Shown one piece after another: positions 48,001-60,000 of a stretch of 64,000 bases of DNA (positions within the stretch are counted from its first letter, which is position 1; every line of letters begins with the position of its first letter). The stretch is from Citrobacter sp. Awk 4 (GTDB taxonomy: Bacteria; Pseudomonadota; Gammaproteobacteria; Enterobacterales; Enterobacteriaceae). The stretch is taken from NCBI RefSeq assembly GCF_028069725.1, contig NZ_JANEWG010000004.1, forward strand, positions 62,001-126,000, written 5' to 3'. Made by a program: the position numbers and the translations under genes. The notes beneath the pieces were generated by a model. It saw nothing but the letters and a program-made list of their open reading frames with translations, was not told the DNA's origin and searched no databases.

Positions 48001-48455
48001 TGGTTTCGTTAATCCATGTAAATAAGGTGGTTATTATTTGGTGCAATGAACATGCGCAATCCCTTAGCAGAGAACGCACTGATTAATAGATACTCACCTT
48101 AACTAAAATGTTATCCTTAGTTCAGGTAGCTTGATTTTCTATTTCAGGTTGCGGTTATGTTTGTTGTCCGTCTTTGATTTAAAAAAATGCTACATTAAAA
48201 ATACTTTTGTGACCGAAAAGAAACCGCTGATGCCCGCTATACTGTTTATATTGCAATCTGCCTTTTTTTATTTCAAAATCATGACAGAACGAACCATTCT
48301 ATTCAATTTTGTTATAAAATTTGGGTTAAGTTTAACAGGTTTGAGGCATAACTTACGCCAGACCCCCTCACATATGAATGTTTTTACATATCAATAAAAC
48401 AGTAAAAATAGTTAAAAACTTAATTTTGCTCAAAATAATCGACATGAGATCCATT
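48001..48455. other. AT-rich intergenic region after cusA
   Basis: This stretch, with strong A/T bias, holds no supported gene; an open frame at 48131-48397 has no ribosome site and no resemblance to known proteins. It marks the left edge of the block inserted between cusA and pheP relative to E. coli K-12 and presumably carries the promoter of the next gene. Confidence 0.5.
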
Positions 48456-49241
48456 ATGGTTATCCAAAATCAGGAGGAAGCCTGTCTCGTGTTTATCTCA
48501 AACGAGAATGAGAAGTTTCTCAAATACAAGAATAAGGATTTAATGATGAGTTTTGGTATGGCGAAGGATGATAGATTTGAAATTATTGCCATCATTCGTG
48601 AAGAGCTTCTCAAGAAAACGAAACTTGAAATAGTCTATAAAAACAATAGCATAGTAACTCAGCTGGAAAAGGTCGACTTCGAACACTTCGCCATCTCCCA
48701 CCATGAAGATATCGTCACTGAAAAAATTCAAGGTTTTATTCTGCACAGTGACGCCGGAATTATTAAATTCAACGCCCGATTTGATCGCGAGTCCTCAGAT
48801 GATAACGCTGGTGGATTAGTTTATTTTATCCCAGACATGATTTTTTTTGTTCAACGCAGGTAGCATCAGCGTTTCTCGTTTTTAAAGGGGTTCAGCTTTA
48901 CTTGCTTTGGGCGATACAAAAACGGCGAAAATTACTTATTTAAAATTAAAAACATTTCGCGTGGCGGTTGTGCGCTTATTGCCGAAGAGGTGAATCCGCG
49001 CTTCCTGTATAAAGATGCGGTCATCAAAGGTTCTTCGCTGGAGTTCGAACAGTTTGGCAACCTGCAACTCGATATGAATGTTATTGATGTAGTAGAGATC
49101 AATGAGTTTGATGCTGATAATCACCTGTATTCCTGCCATCAAATTTCGTGCAAATTTGACTTTAAAAATCACCGTGAGGAGTCTGAAGTCGAAAAAATCA
49201 TTATCAACTTTTTGATGAGCAATAAAATTAGAAGTCTATAA
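48456..49241 (+). pseudogene. YcgR-like PilZ gene with in-frame amber codon
   Basis: Two fragments of one frame. The first (48456-48863) resembles the YcgR N-terminal domain and ends PDMIFFVQRR, matching the YcgR junction WFVQRRRYFRI. A TAG at 48861-48863 follows, then the same frame stays open to 49241 and encodes the PilZ domain (NISRGGCALI...). The stop lies inside the RxxxR motif that binds c-di-GMP (R-amber-H-Q-R). Everything else is unbroken, so this is a recent nonsense mutation, a sequencing error or a suppressible amber. The start is uncertain (48444 and 48456 are both possible). YcgR is a flagellar brake; a local role with the adhesin is inferred. Confidence 0.8.
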
Positions 49242-49255
49242 GGAAGGTGAGCTGG

Positions 49256-49843
49256 ATGTTGATGTGCGGCAATGATAATTTTGTAGGGCGCGGCGTCTCT
49301 GAGTTCCTGAAAAGTAAAGATGTGTCGATTAAAACGTTCAGGCGTGAGGAGATGATTAGCCAGTCATCATTGTATCGGCATCATACGATGCTCTTCAATA
49401 TCATTGATAACGGGCAGTCTTGCGCTGATTTTGTTGATTTTTTAAATAAAAATAGATTCAAGGTCTATGACCATAACATTGTCATCGTTACCGACAGTTT
49501 GGTGGCGAAACTGTGCGTTGAGTTACTCTATGTTGAAAAAGCAATCGTATTGACTGAAAAGTCATCATTACGCGATTTTACTCAAATCGCGTCATTGTCA
49601 CAGGGGGCTGGTCATTCCCGCTCCTTCCGCTCACAAAAAAAACTTACCGACCGGGAACAGCAAATCCTGAGTTTATTGGTCGGCGGCTACAACGCAAAAG
49701 AAATCTCTGAGTTAGTTAACCTGAATTATAAAACAATTCAGACGCATAAAATGAAGATCGTCCTCAAGCTTGGATTAACGAACTCTGCAGACCTGAATAA
49801 ATTGATCGTCAGATTTAACCATTCGTTGTCTTTTTTACCCTGA
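49256..49843 (+). CDS. LuxR-type HTH regulator
   Basis: A 195-residue protein from the ATG at 49256, eight bases after AAGGAAGG. The C-terminal LuxR HTH (about residues 130-190) reads LTDREQQILSLLVGGYNAKEISELVNLNYKTIQTHKMK split over two helices. The N-terminal half is receiver-like in length but lacks a clear phospho-acceptor loop. Between the PilZ remnant and the EAL gene, all on the plus strand. A role in controlling the neighbouring adhesin is inferred. Confidence 0.85.
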   Translation: MLMCGNDNFVGRGVSEFLKSKDVSIKTFRREEMISQSSLYRHHTMLFNIIDNGQSCADFVDFLNKNRFKVYDHNIVIVTDSLVAKLCVELLYVEKAIVLTEKSSLRDFTQIASLSQGAGHSRSFRSQKKLTDREQQILSLLVGGYNAKEISELVNLNYKTIQTHKMKIVLKLGLTNSADLNKLIVRFNHSLSFLP

Positions 49844-49952
49844 ATCATATTTGACAAGACGATTTTGAATTATACTCATAAGGGCTGAGTGCGTAGTCAT
49901 TTTTATATGGTGGGAATCGCCATTTTTAGCTGTATCTTTAAGGAGGAGGAGG

Positions 49953-50720
49953 GTGTTTAATTCCAATGAAGTCCTCAGAGCGCTACAGGGAGCGTTGAAT
50001 ACCAGTCAACTTTATATGGTCTATCAGCCCATTCTGAATTTACATACTCAAAAGATTTGTGGATTTGAGGCATTAATGCGCTGGAATAGTCCCGACATGG
50101 GAATGATTTCTCCTGATATCTTTATTTCTCTGCTGGAAAAAAGTGGCAGTATCGCTTCTATTGAGGAGATGGTTTCGAATCCACCCTGGGATGTCGCATC
50201 CCGATGGCCAGAAAATATTTCACTCTCAATCAATATTTCCGCACTGGAACTCAGCGATCCCCAGTTACCTGAGCGTGTCAGGCGAAATCTGGCGTTCTCA
50301 GGGCTTGCCGCCAGTCGCTGCGAAATTGAAGTCACCGAAACAGCACCGATTCGTGACAGTCTGGTAGCCTCAACGAATATGTCTGCGCTTAAAGCGATGG
50401 GGGTAAAATTGTCCCTTGACGACTTTGGTACCGGACATGCCAATCTTGATTATCTGCTGAAATATCCGTTCGATACTTTAAAAATCGACAAAGCGTTTGT
50501 CGCAGAGATTGAGCCTGATACAAAATCGGCCAAAATCGTTGAAGGTATTATTGTGTTAGCCCATGATTTTGGTATTGAAGTGTTGGCTGAGGGTGTTGAA
50601 AGCAAAGAACAGTTAGAGAGGCTAATTCGCATTGGCTGCGATAAAGCGCAGGGCTATTATATTTCGCATCCTGTCCCGGCAGAGCATATTCCCGCACTGT
50701 TAACACAATACAATTATTAG
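49953..50720 (+). CDS. EAL-domain c-di-GMP phosphodiesterase
   Basis: A 255-residue stand-alone EAL protein. The GTG start has the very strong site AAGGAGGAGGAGG before it. The catalytic set is complete: E39 in GFEALMRW, N94 in SINIS, E126 in EVTE, D156-D157 in DDFGTG, K177 in LKIDKAF, E213 in EGVES and Q233 in AQGYY. It should hydrolyse c-di-GMP to pGpG in the cytoplasm. No sensor domain is attached. The stop codon TAG is formed at the edge of an inserted repeat, and the reconstructed pre-insertion sequence would end in TAA at the same codon. Confidence 0.93.
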   Translation: MFNSNEVLRALQGALNTSQLYMVYQPILNLHTQKICGFEALMRWNSPDMGMISPDIFISLLEKSGSIASIEEMVSNPPWDVASRWPENISLSINISALELSDPQLPERVRRNLAFSGLAASRCEIEVTETAPIRDSLVASTNMSALKAMGVKLSLDDFGTGHANLDYLLKYPFDTLKIDKAFVAEIEPDTKSAKIVEGIIVLAHDFGIEVLAEGVESKEQLERLIRIGCDKAQGYYISHPVPAEHIPALLTQYNY

Positions 50721-50919
50721 AGCCTATCCCATTAGGCTATTTCACTTGTCATTTTGGCCCAGGGTAGTGCTCACAAAGATTTACCTTTGAACGCCCCTGG
50801 GCGGCCCGTAAGGGTGAGCGTAGCGAATCAAATCCTCACGTACTCCGTGTACGCTCCGGTTTTTCCGCGCTGTCCGTGTCCAAACTGACTACGCCAATTA
50901 CGCCTGTTGGGATAGGTTC
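50720..50919. mobile_element. 200-bp MITE-like repeat
   Basis: Terminal inverted repeats GAGCCTATCCCATTAGGC and the complement GAACCTATCCCAACAGGC bound a 200-bp non-coding element. It is flanked by the direct repeat TTA (50717-50719 and 50920-50922). The inside is GC-rich with several self-complementary stretches and has no reading frame of note. Similar sequences occur, to my recollection, in other enterobacterial intergenic regions; this needs a search. It sits exactly on the EAL stop codon. Confidence 0.7.
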
Positions 50920-50961
50920 TTAATCGTTCAATTCTGCAACGGCCACGTCCCCCAATTCAGA

Positions 50962-50998
50962 CCATAAAAAAAGCCTTCTGCTAAAACAGAAGGCTTTT
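50962..50998 (-). terminator. Terminator of the autotransporter gene
   Basis: AAAAGCCTTCTG and CAGAAGGCTTTT pair in a 12-bp stem with a 6-nt loop; on the minus strand a T-run follows. A second hairpin (TTCACCAC / GTGGTGAA, 51008-51036) lies between it and the autotransporter stop. Confidence 0.88.
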
Positions 50999-51056
50999 GG
51001 TTTTCAATGTTCACCACTTCTTATTCGAGGTGGTGAATATTCATTTTTACTGTTGA

Positions 51057-54000
51057 TTAAAACATCTTTTTAAAGCCAATAGAGGCATTAATCGGCGCTT
51101 CAACCTGAGCTTTACTTCCGCCATTACTGAATTGGGTGCCCAATTCGCCGTAGACCTGCAGATCTCTGTCAATTGTCCAGGTCATACCGGCCGCCACTTC
51201 GGTACTGGAATACTGCTGAGAAGATTCCAGTGTCGTGGTCGTTACGGCGTTGCTGAAGTGCGTTTTGTCTTTTGAACCCAGACCCTGCCACAGGTTTACA
51301 CGACCGTAAGGCTGGATTTTGCCGTGATTCGTATCGTAATCCGCCACCAGGCGAACGCCGAGGCGGGCAGTGAACGAATCTGCCGTATCCATTTTCACCT
51401 TGGTTTTGGTTGAGCCATTCAGTGTGCTGTCGTCAAAGTCACTGTACTGATAGATCAATTGAGCTTGCGGTTCCAGACTCCAGGCGCTGGCGCCTAAGCG
51501 GAACGGTTTACCCACTTCGGTTGACGCCGTCAGCGTATTGCCTTTCACGGTGTACGAATCGCTATTACCCGATGCTGCCAGGCGGGAATCATGGTTGCCG
51601 TACTGCAGAACGTTATCAACATACATGCCGGTTTCAGAGAACCAGGTGGCATAACCGCCAATGTAGAAACCATTGTCGTCGATATTGCCGCCTTTACCGG
51701 CGCTGCCAACTTTGGTGCCATTCACGCTGCTGTCGATATCCAGGACGCTGGCGTAAACCCCGGCTTTCCAGTTTGCGCCGCCGTAAAGATCGGCGCCGAC
51801 CTGAATCCCGGTGGTGTGGCTGCTGGTTTCTGTCCCCGTCGCATCATCCAGTTTGGTTTTTCCGGAGTAACCGATCATCCGTGCCCAGGCGCGGTTGTCT
51901 TCATCGATGCCTGGCTTGATATCATCCCCCATACGCTGGTGCATATTACCCAGCAGGCTGAGATCACCCTGGCGTACAACGCTCGCGAGGCCGTTGATCA
52001 ACATCGTTTCTGGACGGTATTCGCTTCTGAGGTACCAGTTTTCGCCCTGACCCTGTGCGTTACCGGCGTGCAGTTGATACTCAAAGGCGCCGGCCGCCAT
52101 ACGATCAGAGGCCAGATGGAAGGCGTCCTGCGTGCTCTGCGCGGTGGTGGTAGCGCCGTTCAGGGCGGTAACGACTTCGATACCATCGCCGACGGTCGGC
52201 GCGCCCAGCCCGGAACCGTCGACATCCAGCAATGTACTCCCGCTCGCTTTACCGCCGTCGATGATCAAACGGTCTGCAATACCGTTGCCGCTCGCATCCT
52301 GCGAAGCCGCAATTTTCAGCGTACCGCCTTTCGCGTTGTAATCCCCTTTCACGGTTAAAGTGGAGCCGACCTGTTGGCCGAGGAGTGAAACATCGCCGTT
52401 GTTAGCCAGTCCCGCTACCGTTTGGTTGTAACCCTGGGTGTTCAGAGTCGTACCTTCAAACACATAGTGCTGCGATGCCGCGCTCAGGGTGTTTTCGCCA
52501 CCGGCTTGCAGTACGCCATTGGCGACCAGAGTGACGCCGCTATAGCTGTTGGAACCTTCCAGTATCGTCGTACCGCTACCGGTTTGCAGCAACTGGCCGG
52601 TACCGCTGATATTGCCGTTGATGGCATAGGTATTGGCACGGTTGATATTTAATGCGCCGTTATCAACGATGTCGCCCTGGATGCTACCGATATTGCCGCC
52701 GGTGCCCAGTTGCAATGTGCCCTGTGCGATGGTGGTGCCACCGGTGTAGCTGTTGTCCTGGGTTAACGTTAAGACCCCTTTACCGGTTTTGGTGAGCTGA
52801 CCGTTACCTTCAACGTCTGTCAACAGCGCCACATTGTGGCTGTTGGTGTCGAAGGTGCCGCCGCCGGATTCCAGCGTGACCTGACGCGCGGTGTTGAAGG
52901 CTGCGCCATATTTCAGCGTACCGCCGTTAAAGGTGATGCCGGTTCCAGCCGCCCCCAGATTCTTATCACCGGAAACCTGCAGCGTACCGGCCGTAATGGT
53001 GGTACCGCCGCTGTAGGTGTTGTCGCCATTGAGGATCAACGTCCCCAAATCGCCCTTATTCAGACCGCCGGTGCCGCGGATCTGGCTGTCGATGGTGGCG
53101 ATGTATTTCGCGCCATCCACGGTGCCGTCGCCGACGCGAATCAGCGTATTCGCCGTGTTGGTGGTAATCGCCTCACCACCTACGTGATAACCGTCAGTGG
53201 CGAACTGCGCCCCGCTGATGATCACATCACCTTTGCTGTTATCGACGGTCACATTGCCTGCTTCCCCCTGGAAGACGGCAAATGCGGCGTCGGTGAACGG
53301 CGCATTGAGAATGCCTTCCGGCGTGGATTCGTCGGTGGTCCAGTTGTCGTTGCCTTTGCTGGACTGCCAGATGCCGTCACCGCCGTTGATCACGCCATTG
53401 TTTTTCAGCTCGCCGTTTTCACCGCCGGTACCGTCCCAGAAACGCAGGGTGAGCCCGGCGTGATTGACCAGGTTCACCTGGTTTTTGACCGAGGTCTGCA
53501 CGTACAGGCTGTCTGCCGCTTCCGGCGCATTGGCAATATCCATCACATTGTTGGTCAATGCGCCGGTGTAATTGATGACGCGGTAAACCCCAACGTCAAA
53601 ACTTCCGCCCGGTGTGGTTTCAATATTCAGCTTACCGTCGAGGGTGAGATCGCCGTTCACGTTGATCAGATCGTTAAATGCGCCCCCCGGCGTGTTGGCC
53701 AGGCCGAACTGATAATCCAGCTGGGAATTGTCGCTCAGGTTCAGAGCACCGGTGGTGAGTTTACCGACGCTATTCAGCGCGGCACCCGCCGTGATGTGGC
53801 CGTTGTCTTCCACATTAACGGTACCGCCGATAATTCCGTCACCACCGAGCGTTGCGCCGGATTTCACTGTCACCAGACCCGTTGCCGCAGACTGATTCCC
53901 GTTCACCAGCAGGACGCCCTGGTCGACGTCCGTGGTGCCGGTGTAGGTGTTATCACCGGTTAGGGTCAGCGTACCATCGCCAATTTTCACCAGACTGCCG

Positions 54001-57000
54001 TCAGTGCCGCTGATGATGCCGCTGATGGTGTCATCAAGACTCAGATTGCCCAGCGACAAACGCTTATCGCCCAACTCAACGTTACCGGCGCCGGAAAGTG
54101 AACCGATAGAGGTCGCGCTATTGACGCCGCGAATATCGACGTTGCCGCCCGCCTGGTTTTTCACCTGGGCCATTTCCGCCAGGGCGTTATCGGCAAAGGT
54201 CATCAGCCCGCTGTTGGTGACAATCGCGTTGCCGCCGCTGGCGTCATCCTGCAGCGCCAGAGTGCTGTCGCTGGAAACGGCAATGCGTGAATTTCCTGCG
54301 GTGGTGTTGTCGGTAAACACTGCGGTTGAACCGCTGTTCAGGTTGATTTTGGCGTTTTCCGCCGTCGCCTGTTGCGAGAAGATGGCTTTCGCTTTCTCGG
54401 TTAAATTCAGGGTTGAACCGGCTGCGGTGACCGTATCGGCCAGCGTTAACAGACTGTCTGCAATGTTCATGGTGAGCGATTGCAGACTGGTATCTGCGCC
54501 GCTGACGTTGAGCGTAGCGCCTTTGTTCATCTCCACCGTGCTGCTGGCGTTGCTGCCGAATGCGCCGGTTTTGCTGACGTTTACCGTGACGTTGTTGGCT
54601 TTGCCGGTCCCGGCAATTTCGGTTGTGCCCTGGTAGCTGTTGGCCCGGTCAAACGTCAGGGTACTGCCCGCCGTGCTGGAGCTGCTGGTTACCTTCAGTT
54701 TACCCGCGCCCGTGATATCGCCAGTTGGGGTGAACTGATGCGAGTTCAGATCAAAGATCTCGGCATCTTTATTCGCGCCCAGGGTGATGGTCCGGTCGGT
54801 GCTCAGATCGGCGCCCAGTTGCAGCGTCGAGGCATTGTTAATAGTAAGTCCTGTACCGGCCTGACCCAGGTTTTTGTCGCTGGAGATTTGCAGCGTACCG
54901 CCGTCAATGCGCGTTCCGCCACGGTATTCGTTTTCGCCGCTTAAGATCAGACGACCCAAATCCGTTTTCACCAGCGTCAGTTTATCGGCGCTGTCGCCTT
55001 CGAGAATCCGCGACTCGATGGTTGCGGTAACGTCAGCCCCAGCAGCACCTTCGCCGACGCGCAGCATCAGTTCGTTGCCGCCTGCGGTGGTGGCATAACC
55101 GTTCAGCGCATCGCCTTTGACCACGTAACCGTCGGTGCCAAACTGCGCACCGGAGAACGCAACTTTCCCTGCGGCGTCATCCACCTCAACGGTACCGGCT
55201 TTGCCGGTAAAGACAGCGAACGCTTTTTGCGCCCACGGCGCGTTGCCATTGCCGTCTTGTTGCGTCCAGTTGTTGTCGCCGTTGTCGCCGATAGCCATCC
55301 ACTTACCGTCGCCGCCGTCGATAGCGCCGTTGCCTTCAATACCGGATTTACCGTGATTGCTGCCGGAGGTTTGTCCGTCCCAGAATTGCAGGGTGACGCC
55401 GTTGGCGTTGACCAGGTTCACCTGATTTTTCAGGATGGTCTGCACAAAAATATTGCTCTTATCCTGACCGCTCGGCACGCTTCCCAGATCCAGCGTTTGG
55501 TTGTCCAGGCTGCCGCCATAGTTATAAATGCGGTAGACGCCAGGGCCGAACTGCCCGCCTGCGCTTTCGGTGACGTTCAGCGTACCGTCCAGCTTCAGGT
55601 CGCCTGCAACATCTACCAAATCGTTACGCGCGCCGCCGGGTACAAAAGCTTGTCCAAGCTGGAAATCGGAGGTGGTCTGGCTGCCCAGTTTCAGACTGCC
55701 GTTAATGGTCAGTGTACCTGCGCCGCCATCGCCAGCGCTGATGATCGAGCTGTTATTCATGGCGACGTCGCCGCCAATCACGCCAACCCCACCCAGGGTG
55801 GCACTGCCGTTGACGTCCGTTGCACCGGTCGCCGCGCTCTGATCGCCATTGACCAGTAGCGTACCTTTTTCAACCGTGGTCTGGCCTTTATAGGTGTTGT
55901 CACCTTTCAGACGCGTCGTACCGTCGCCAATTTGCTGCAACGCGCCAGTCCCGGAAATGACCCCATTTAACCGTACGTCGTCAGAACGGTTAATCGCCAG
56001 CAGGCCGTTATCAAGAATACTGGAAACTTCAGCAATTCCCCCATTGGTGCCGCCAACGCCTAACTGAAGCGTCCCGGTATTATCAATGGTGGTGGAGCCG
56101 GTATAGGTGTTGTTGGCAGTAAAAATGGTGGTGCCGCCAGCCGCGCGTTCAAAGCGACCGTCGCCGCTGATAATCCCGGAATACACTTGCTGTGCGCCGA
56201 CGCCGTCACCCAGGGTATCAAAAATAACCCGACTGCCGCTACCGCTGGTGTTTACCGCGTAATTGTTGATCGTTGCCGCGCTGCTGCTTGTTTCACGGTG
56301 ATCGCCCGTGCGCAGCGTCGCGCCATCGTTGACGGAAATGGTTTCGCTTTTCAGCTTCAGATCTTCAACGATACGCATGTCCGCCTGCGCGCCGGTGAGG
56401 GTTAACGAATCCCAGCCAGCGCCAATATTGGTGCCGGTGCTGAGGTTATCCGCCGTCAGGCTGCCAATTTTGGCCGCATCACCGTGTGTATTGGTGAAGG
56501 TGAGGGCGTTACCGCTCCCCGCCTGGGTGGTGATATGACGGGTCTCTTTCAGAGAGACGTTGCCGATTTTCGCGTTGTTGTTGCCGTTGGTGCCATCGAA
56601 ATTCACTTCACCGGCAAAGGTGCCTTGATTCCAGGTAAAGTTATCGCTACCGCGACCGGTGTTAATGATCCCGACGGTTTTACCGCTGATAGTGATGGTG
56701 TCATTGCCGAGACCCGACTGGATAGCAATCGCCCGATCGCTTGCCGCCTGAAGGGTTCCGCTGTTGCTGATCGATTTACCGTTATTACCGCTGGCATCAA
56801 TAACGGCTTTGCCGCTGGTGCTGTTGGAGATAATGGTGCCGCTGTTGGCTAACGCAGAGACATTTTGGGCAATGATGGCTGAACCACCGGTCGTATCCTG
56901 AACGGTGATGTTGGCCCTGGTGGTGAGATTGCCGTTGGTTTTGGCGAGGATCCCGCTACCCGTGGCGTTGTTGGTGTCGTTATGCACCAGTACGGTGTAG

Positions 57001-60000
57001 CCCGTGCCGATGTTCAGATTGCCAGTAGTGGCGGTGCCATCTTGTTTTTCAAAGGCAAAACCGGTGCCTGCGCCTGTTACGTTCAGTTTATTATTGGAGC
57101 CGTCTTTTACGTTCAGCTCAACGCTGGTGCGGATACCCGGACCGTCGTTGGCGGTGATGGTGACGTCGTTAAGGGTAATGTCTGAGCGTTCTGCATTGTT
57201 CTGGATCCCCGCACCGCTTCCCAGCGCTTTGATCGTAACGCCCTGTGCGCTCAACGAACCTGCGCCCGCTTCCAGACGGATACCGTCGGCGGTGCCTTTG
57301 GTGGTGATGGCGTCGGGTTGACCGCCTGTGCCAGAGGAGATGCTCAGGCGCGCGTCTTTGGCTAACAGAACACCTGCCGTGCCATCATCTACCTCAATGG
57401 TGCCGAGCTTTTTAATCTGCGCATCGCTGCCGGAAGCGCGAACGCCAATCCCATCGGCGACATGCAAAACAGACGTGGAGTTGTTGGTAAAGCGCCCGCC
57501 CTGTTGAACATCGACGCCGATGCTGTTTTTGCTGGCGAGATCGATAAGCGCTTTACCGTCGAGAATCAGATTGCCCAGATTTTTCGTGACGTAGGCAATG
57601 ACGTTATTACCACCGGCGACAGAGGTGATTTTAGCGTTGGACGTCAGCGTGGTGTCCCTTGCCGAACCGTCGTTGTCTTTGCCATTTAACTTATGCGCCT
57701 GTCCGTCGACAATCCCGGCGGTGGTGTCGGTACCGGTCAAAGTAATGGTCGTTTTATCGCTGATGCTCCCGATGGCTCCGCCTTCGATGATCAGGGCAGC
57801 GGCACCAGCGCCTTCTACTGTGAAGGTGGCTTCGCCGGTATCCACCGTACTGCCCACACCGGTGGCGAGAACGCCCGTTGAATTTTCACCCTTTAAGGTC
57901 AGTTCAAGATTGGAAGGGGTATTAGTGCCTGGGCTCGTGGTGTTCCCGTCAAACATCGCGCCTTTGGCGATACGGAAAATGGTCGTCCGTGCCTGGCCGT
58001 TGTCATTCATCACCGCTTCGCCAATATTGGCCGTAGCACCCTTACCAAACAGGTAATAGCCAATCTGGTCAGTGTTATTGAATGTCGGACTACTGATGCT
58101 GTCGACGTTGGCCACGGCGTTGTCGCGCACATGCACGCCGATATTACCGGCTTCCTGCAACGTGATGTGAGAATTCACATTGGCGGTGGCGCGATTAGCA
58201 TCGTTCCCCTCAACCCAAACGGCATAGTTACGGTCGGTGGTCCCGCCTTTACCGGCGACGGTAATCGTACCAGTGGCGCTGGTGGTGGCTTGAGCCTCTT
58301 TGTTCGTGGCGCTGATGTGAATACCGACGTTATCGGTGCCGTTAACGTTAATCTGACCATCATTGCGGATGACCTGATTGTTCTCTGCACCGCTGTCGCG
58401 AACGGATATCCCGTAGTTTTTGCTGACACCGCCGGACTTATCACCGTTCACCGTAATGGTGCCGGTGTTGACAATATCACCTGTGGCGGTTCCGACCAGG
58501 ATACCTGCGGCATTACGCACGCCGGTGCCGAGTGTGATGTTACCGTGGTTGGTGACATCGCCTGCGCTTTTGGTCATGATCCCGGCGCTTTGGCTGGAAC
58601 CGCCAGGCATTAACACATTCTGAGTCGTATCGTTGGCATCGCGTCCCAGAGAAATGGTGGCGCCTTTTTCGTTGACGAACGTGGCGTTTCCATCAACTTC
58701 AACACCGTAGGCGGTGCCTTTTCCAAAGGACTTGCCATCTTTGCTCCCGTCCACGACATTGATTTGCCCTTTGTTAACCCCGGTCGTTTCACCGGAAAGT
58801 TGCATCCCGATAGCCAGCGTCAGCGAGGTGTTGGGTCGGGTGTCGCTCCAGGGATCGGCGGCAGAGGCGGTGCCATAGTCATCCGTGGTAATGGCCTGAT
58901 TGATGGTGCCGTTGTTGGTGACGGTACTGGAATTCAGCCCCTGCATCCCATACGCGCCATAGCTGTTGACATTCTGATTGCCGTTCTTGTCGATAAACAG
59001 CCCGGAGTTGATGATGCCGTTGTTGGTGGCGGTTGAATTATCGGCCAGCATACCGATTGCCAGACTCAGCCCGGCAGAGGTACGTAACGCGTTGAGTTCG
59101 CCCTGGTTATTGATGGTGCCGCCGCCAGTCGCTTTCATGACGCCATTGATGCTGCCGTCAACTGCCAGAATCGAGCCCTTCTGGATAGTACCGGTGGTTC
59201 CCTGACCGTTGGCGTAAACAGCATGTAACTCGCCGCTACTCGCCGTCGCATTGTTATTATGTGAAAGGCCGTCGGTCCAGACGTCGTAATCCCAGTTGAT
59301 GCTGTCGGAGGATTTGCCAGAATTCAGCAGGCCGTCGATAAGCGACGCATATTTTGCCTGTGCATCAGAGACTTTCGTGACGACGCCAGCATCCAGCCAC
59401 AGCTGAATCTGGCTGACTTTTTTGCCATCAGGAGAGACGGTTGCATCGTTGCTGGTGCCCAACAACCAGTCATTGAATTCCGCTAACCCTGCAACATCGG
59501 TAATCGAAAAGGTCCGGTTGCCGGCCTTGACAACATTGCCGTCTTTGTCATAGCCGTAAGTCATGATGGTGACGTCGTTGCCGAAGGTATCGGTTGTCGT
59601 TCCACTCTTAAATTCTTTACTGGGAACGACCGGTGCTGCGCCAAACCTGACATAGTTATCCGATTGCCAGTTGACCTGACTCTTATCGTTTTGTGCTTCC
59701 AGCAGCGAGGAGTCTTTGGCCATTAACTCAATGGTATTGGCCTTTGCGCTGGCATTCTGCGTATCGTCGCCAATGTTCAGGTTGGCTGTTGCGCCATCAG
59801 TGGCAAGAGCAAAGCCAAACTGCTTATAAATCTTTACCTGTTTGGCGTCGTAGGTATTTAAAACGACAGAACCGAGATCCATAACTTGAAGAAAGTTCGC
59901 CAAATCACTGGTGTCGAACACTTTGATCGACGCCGTATTCTCTGGGTCTGCAGGATCGGAAATACCGAAATCAACGTTTTGCGAAGGCATGGCGGATTGA

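Noticed and set aside
48131-48397. 88-codon frame between cusA and the PilZ gene
   Set aside because: No ribosome site, AT-rich biased composition, no recognisable domain.
50719-50920. ERIC element
   Set aside because: The sequence does not contain the ERIC core or its ends; the terminal repeats and the TTA duplication define a different element.
51410-59884. Many plus-strand frames of 60-375 codons within the autotransporter
   Set aside because: Repetitive GC-biased DNA of the minus-strand gene leaves antisense frames open; they lack ribosome sites and resemble no family.
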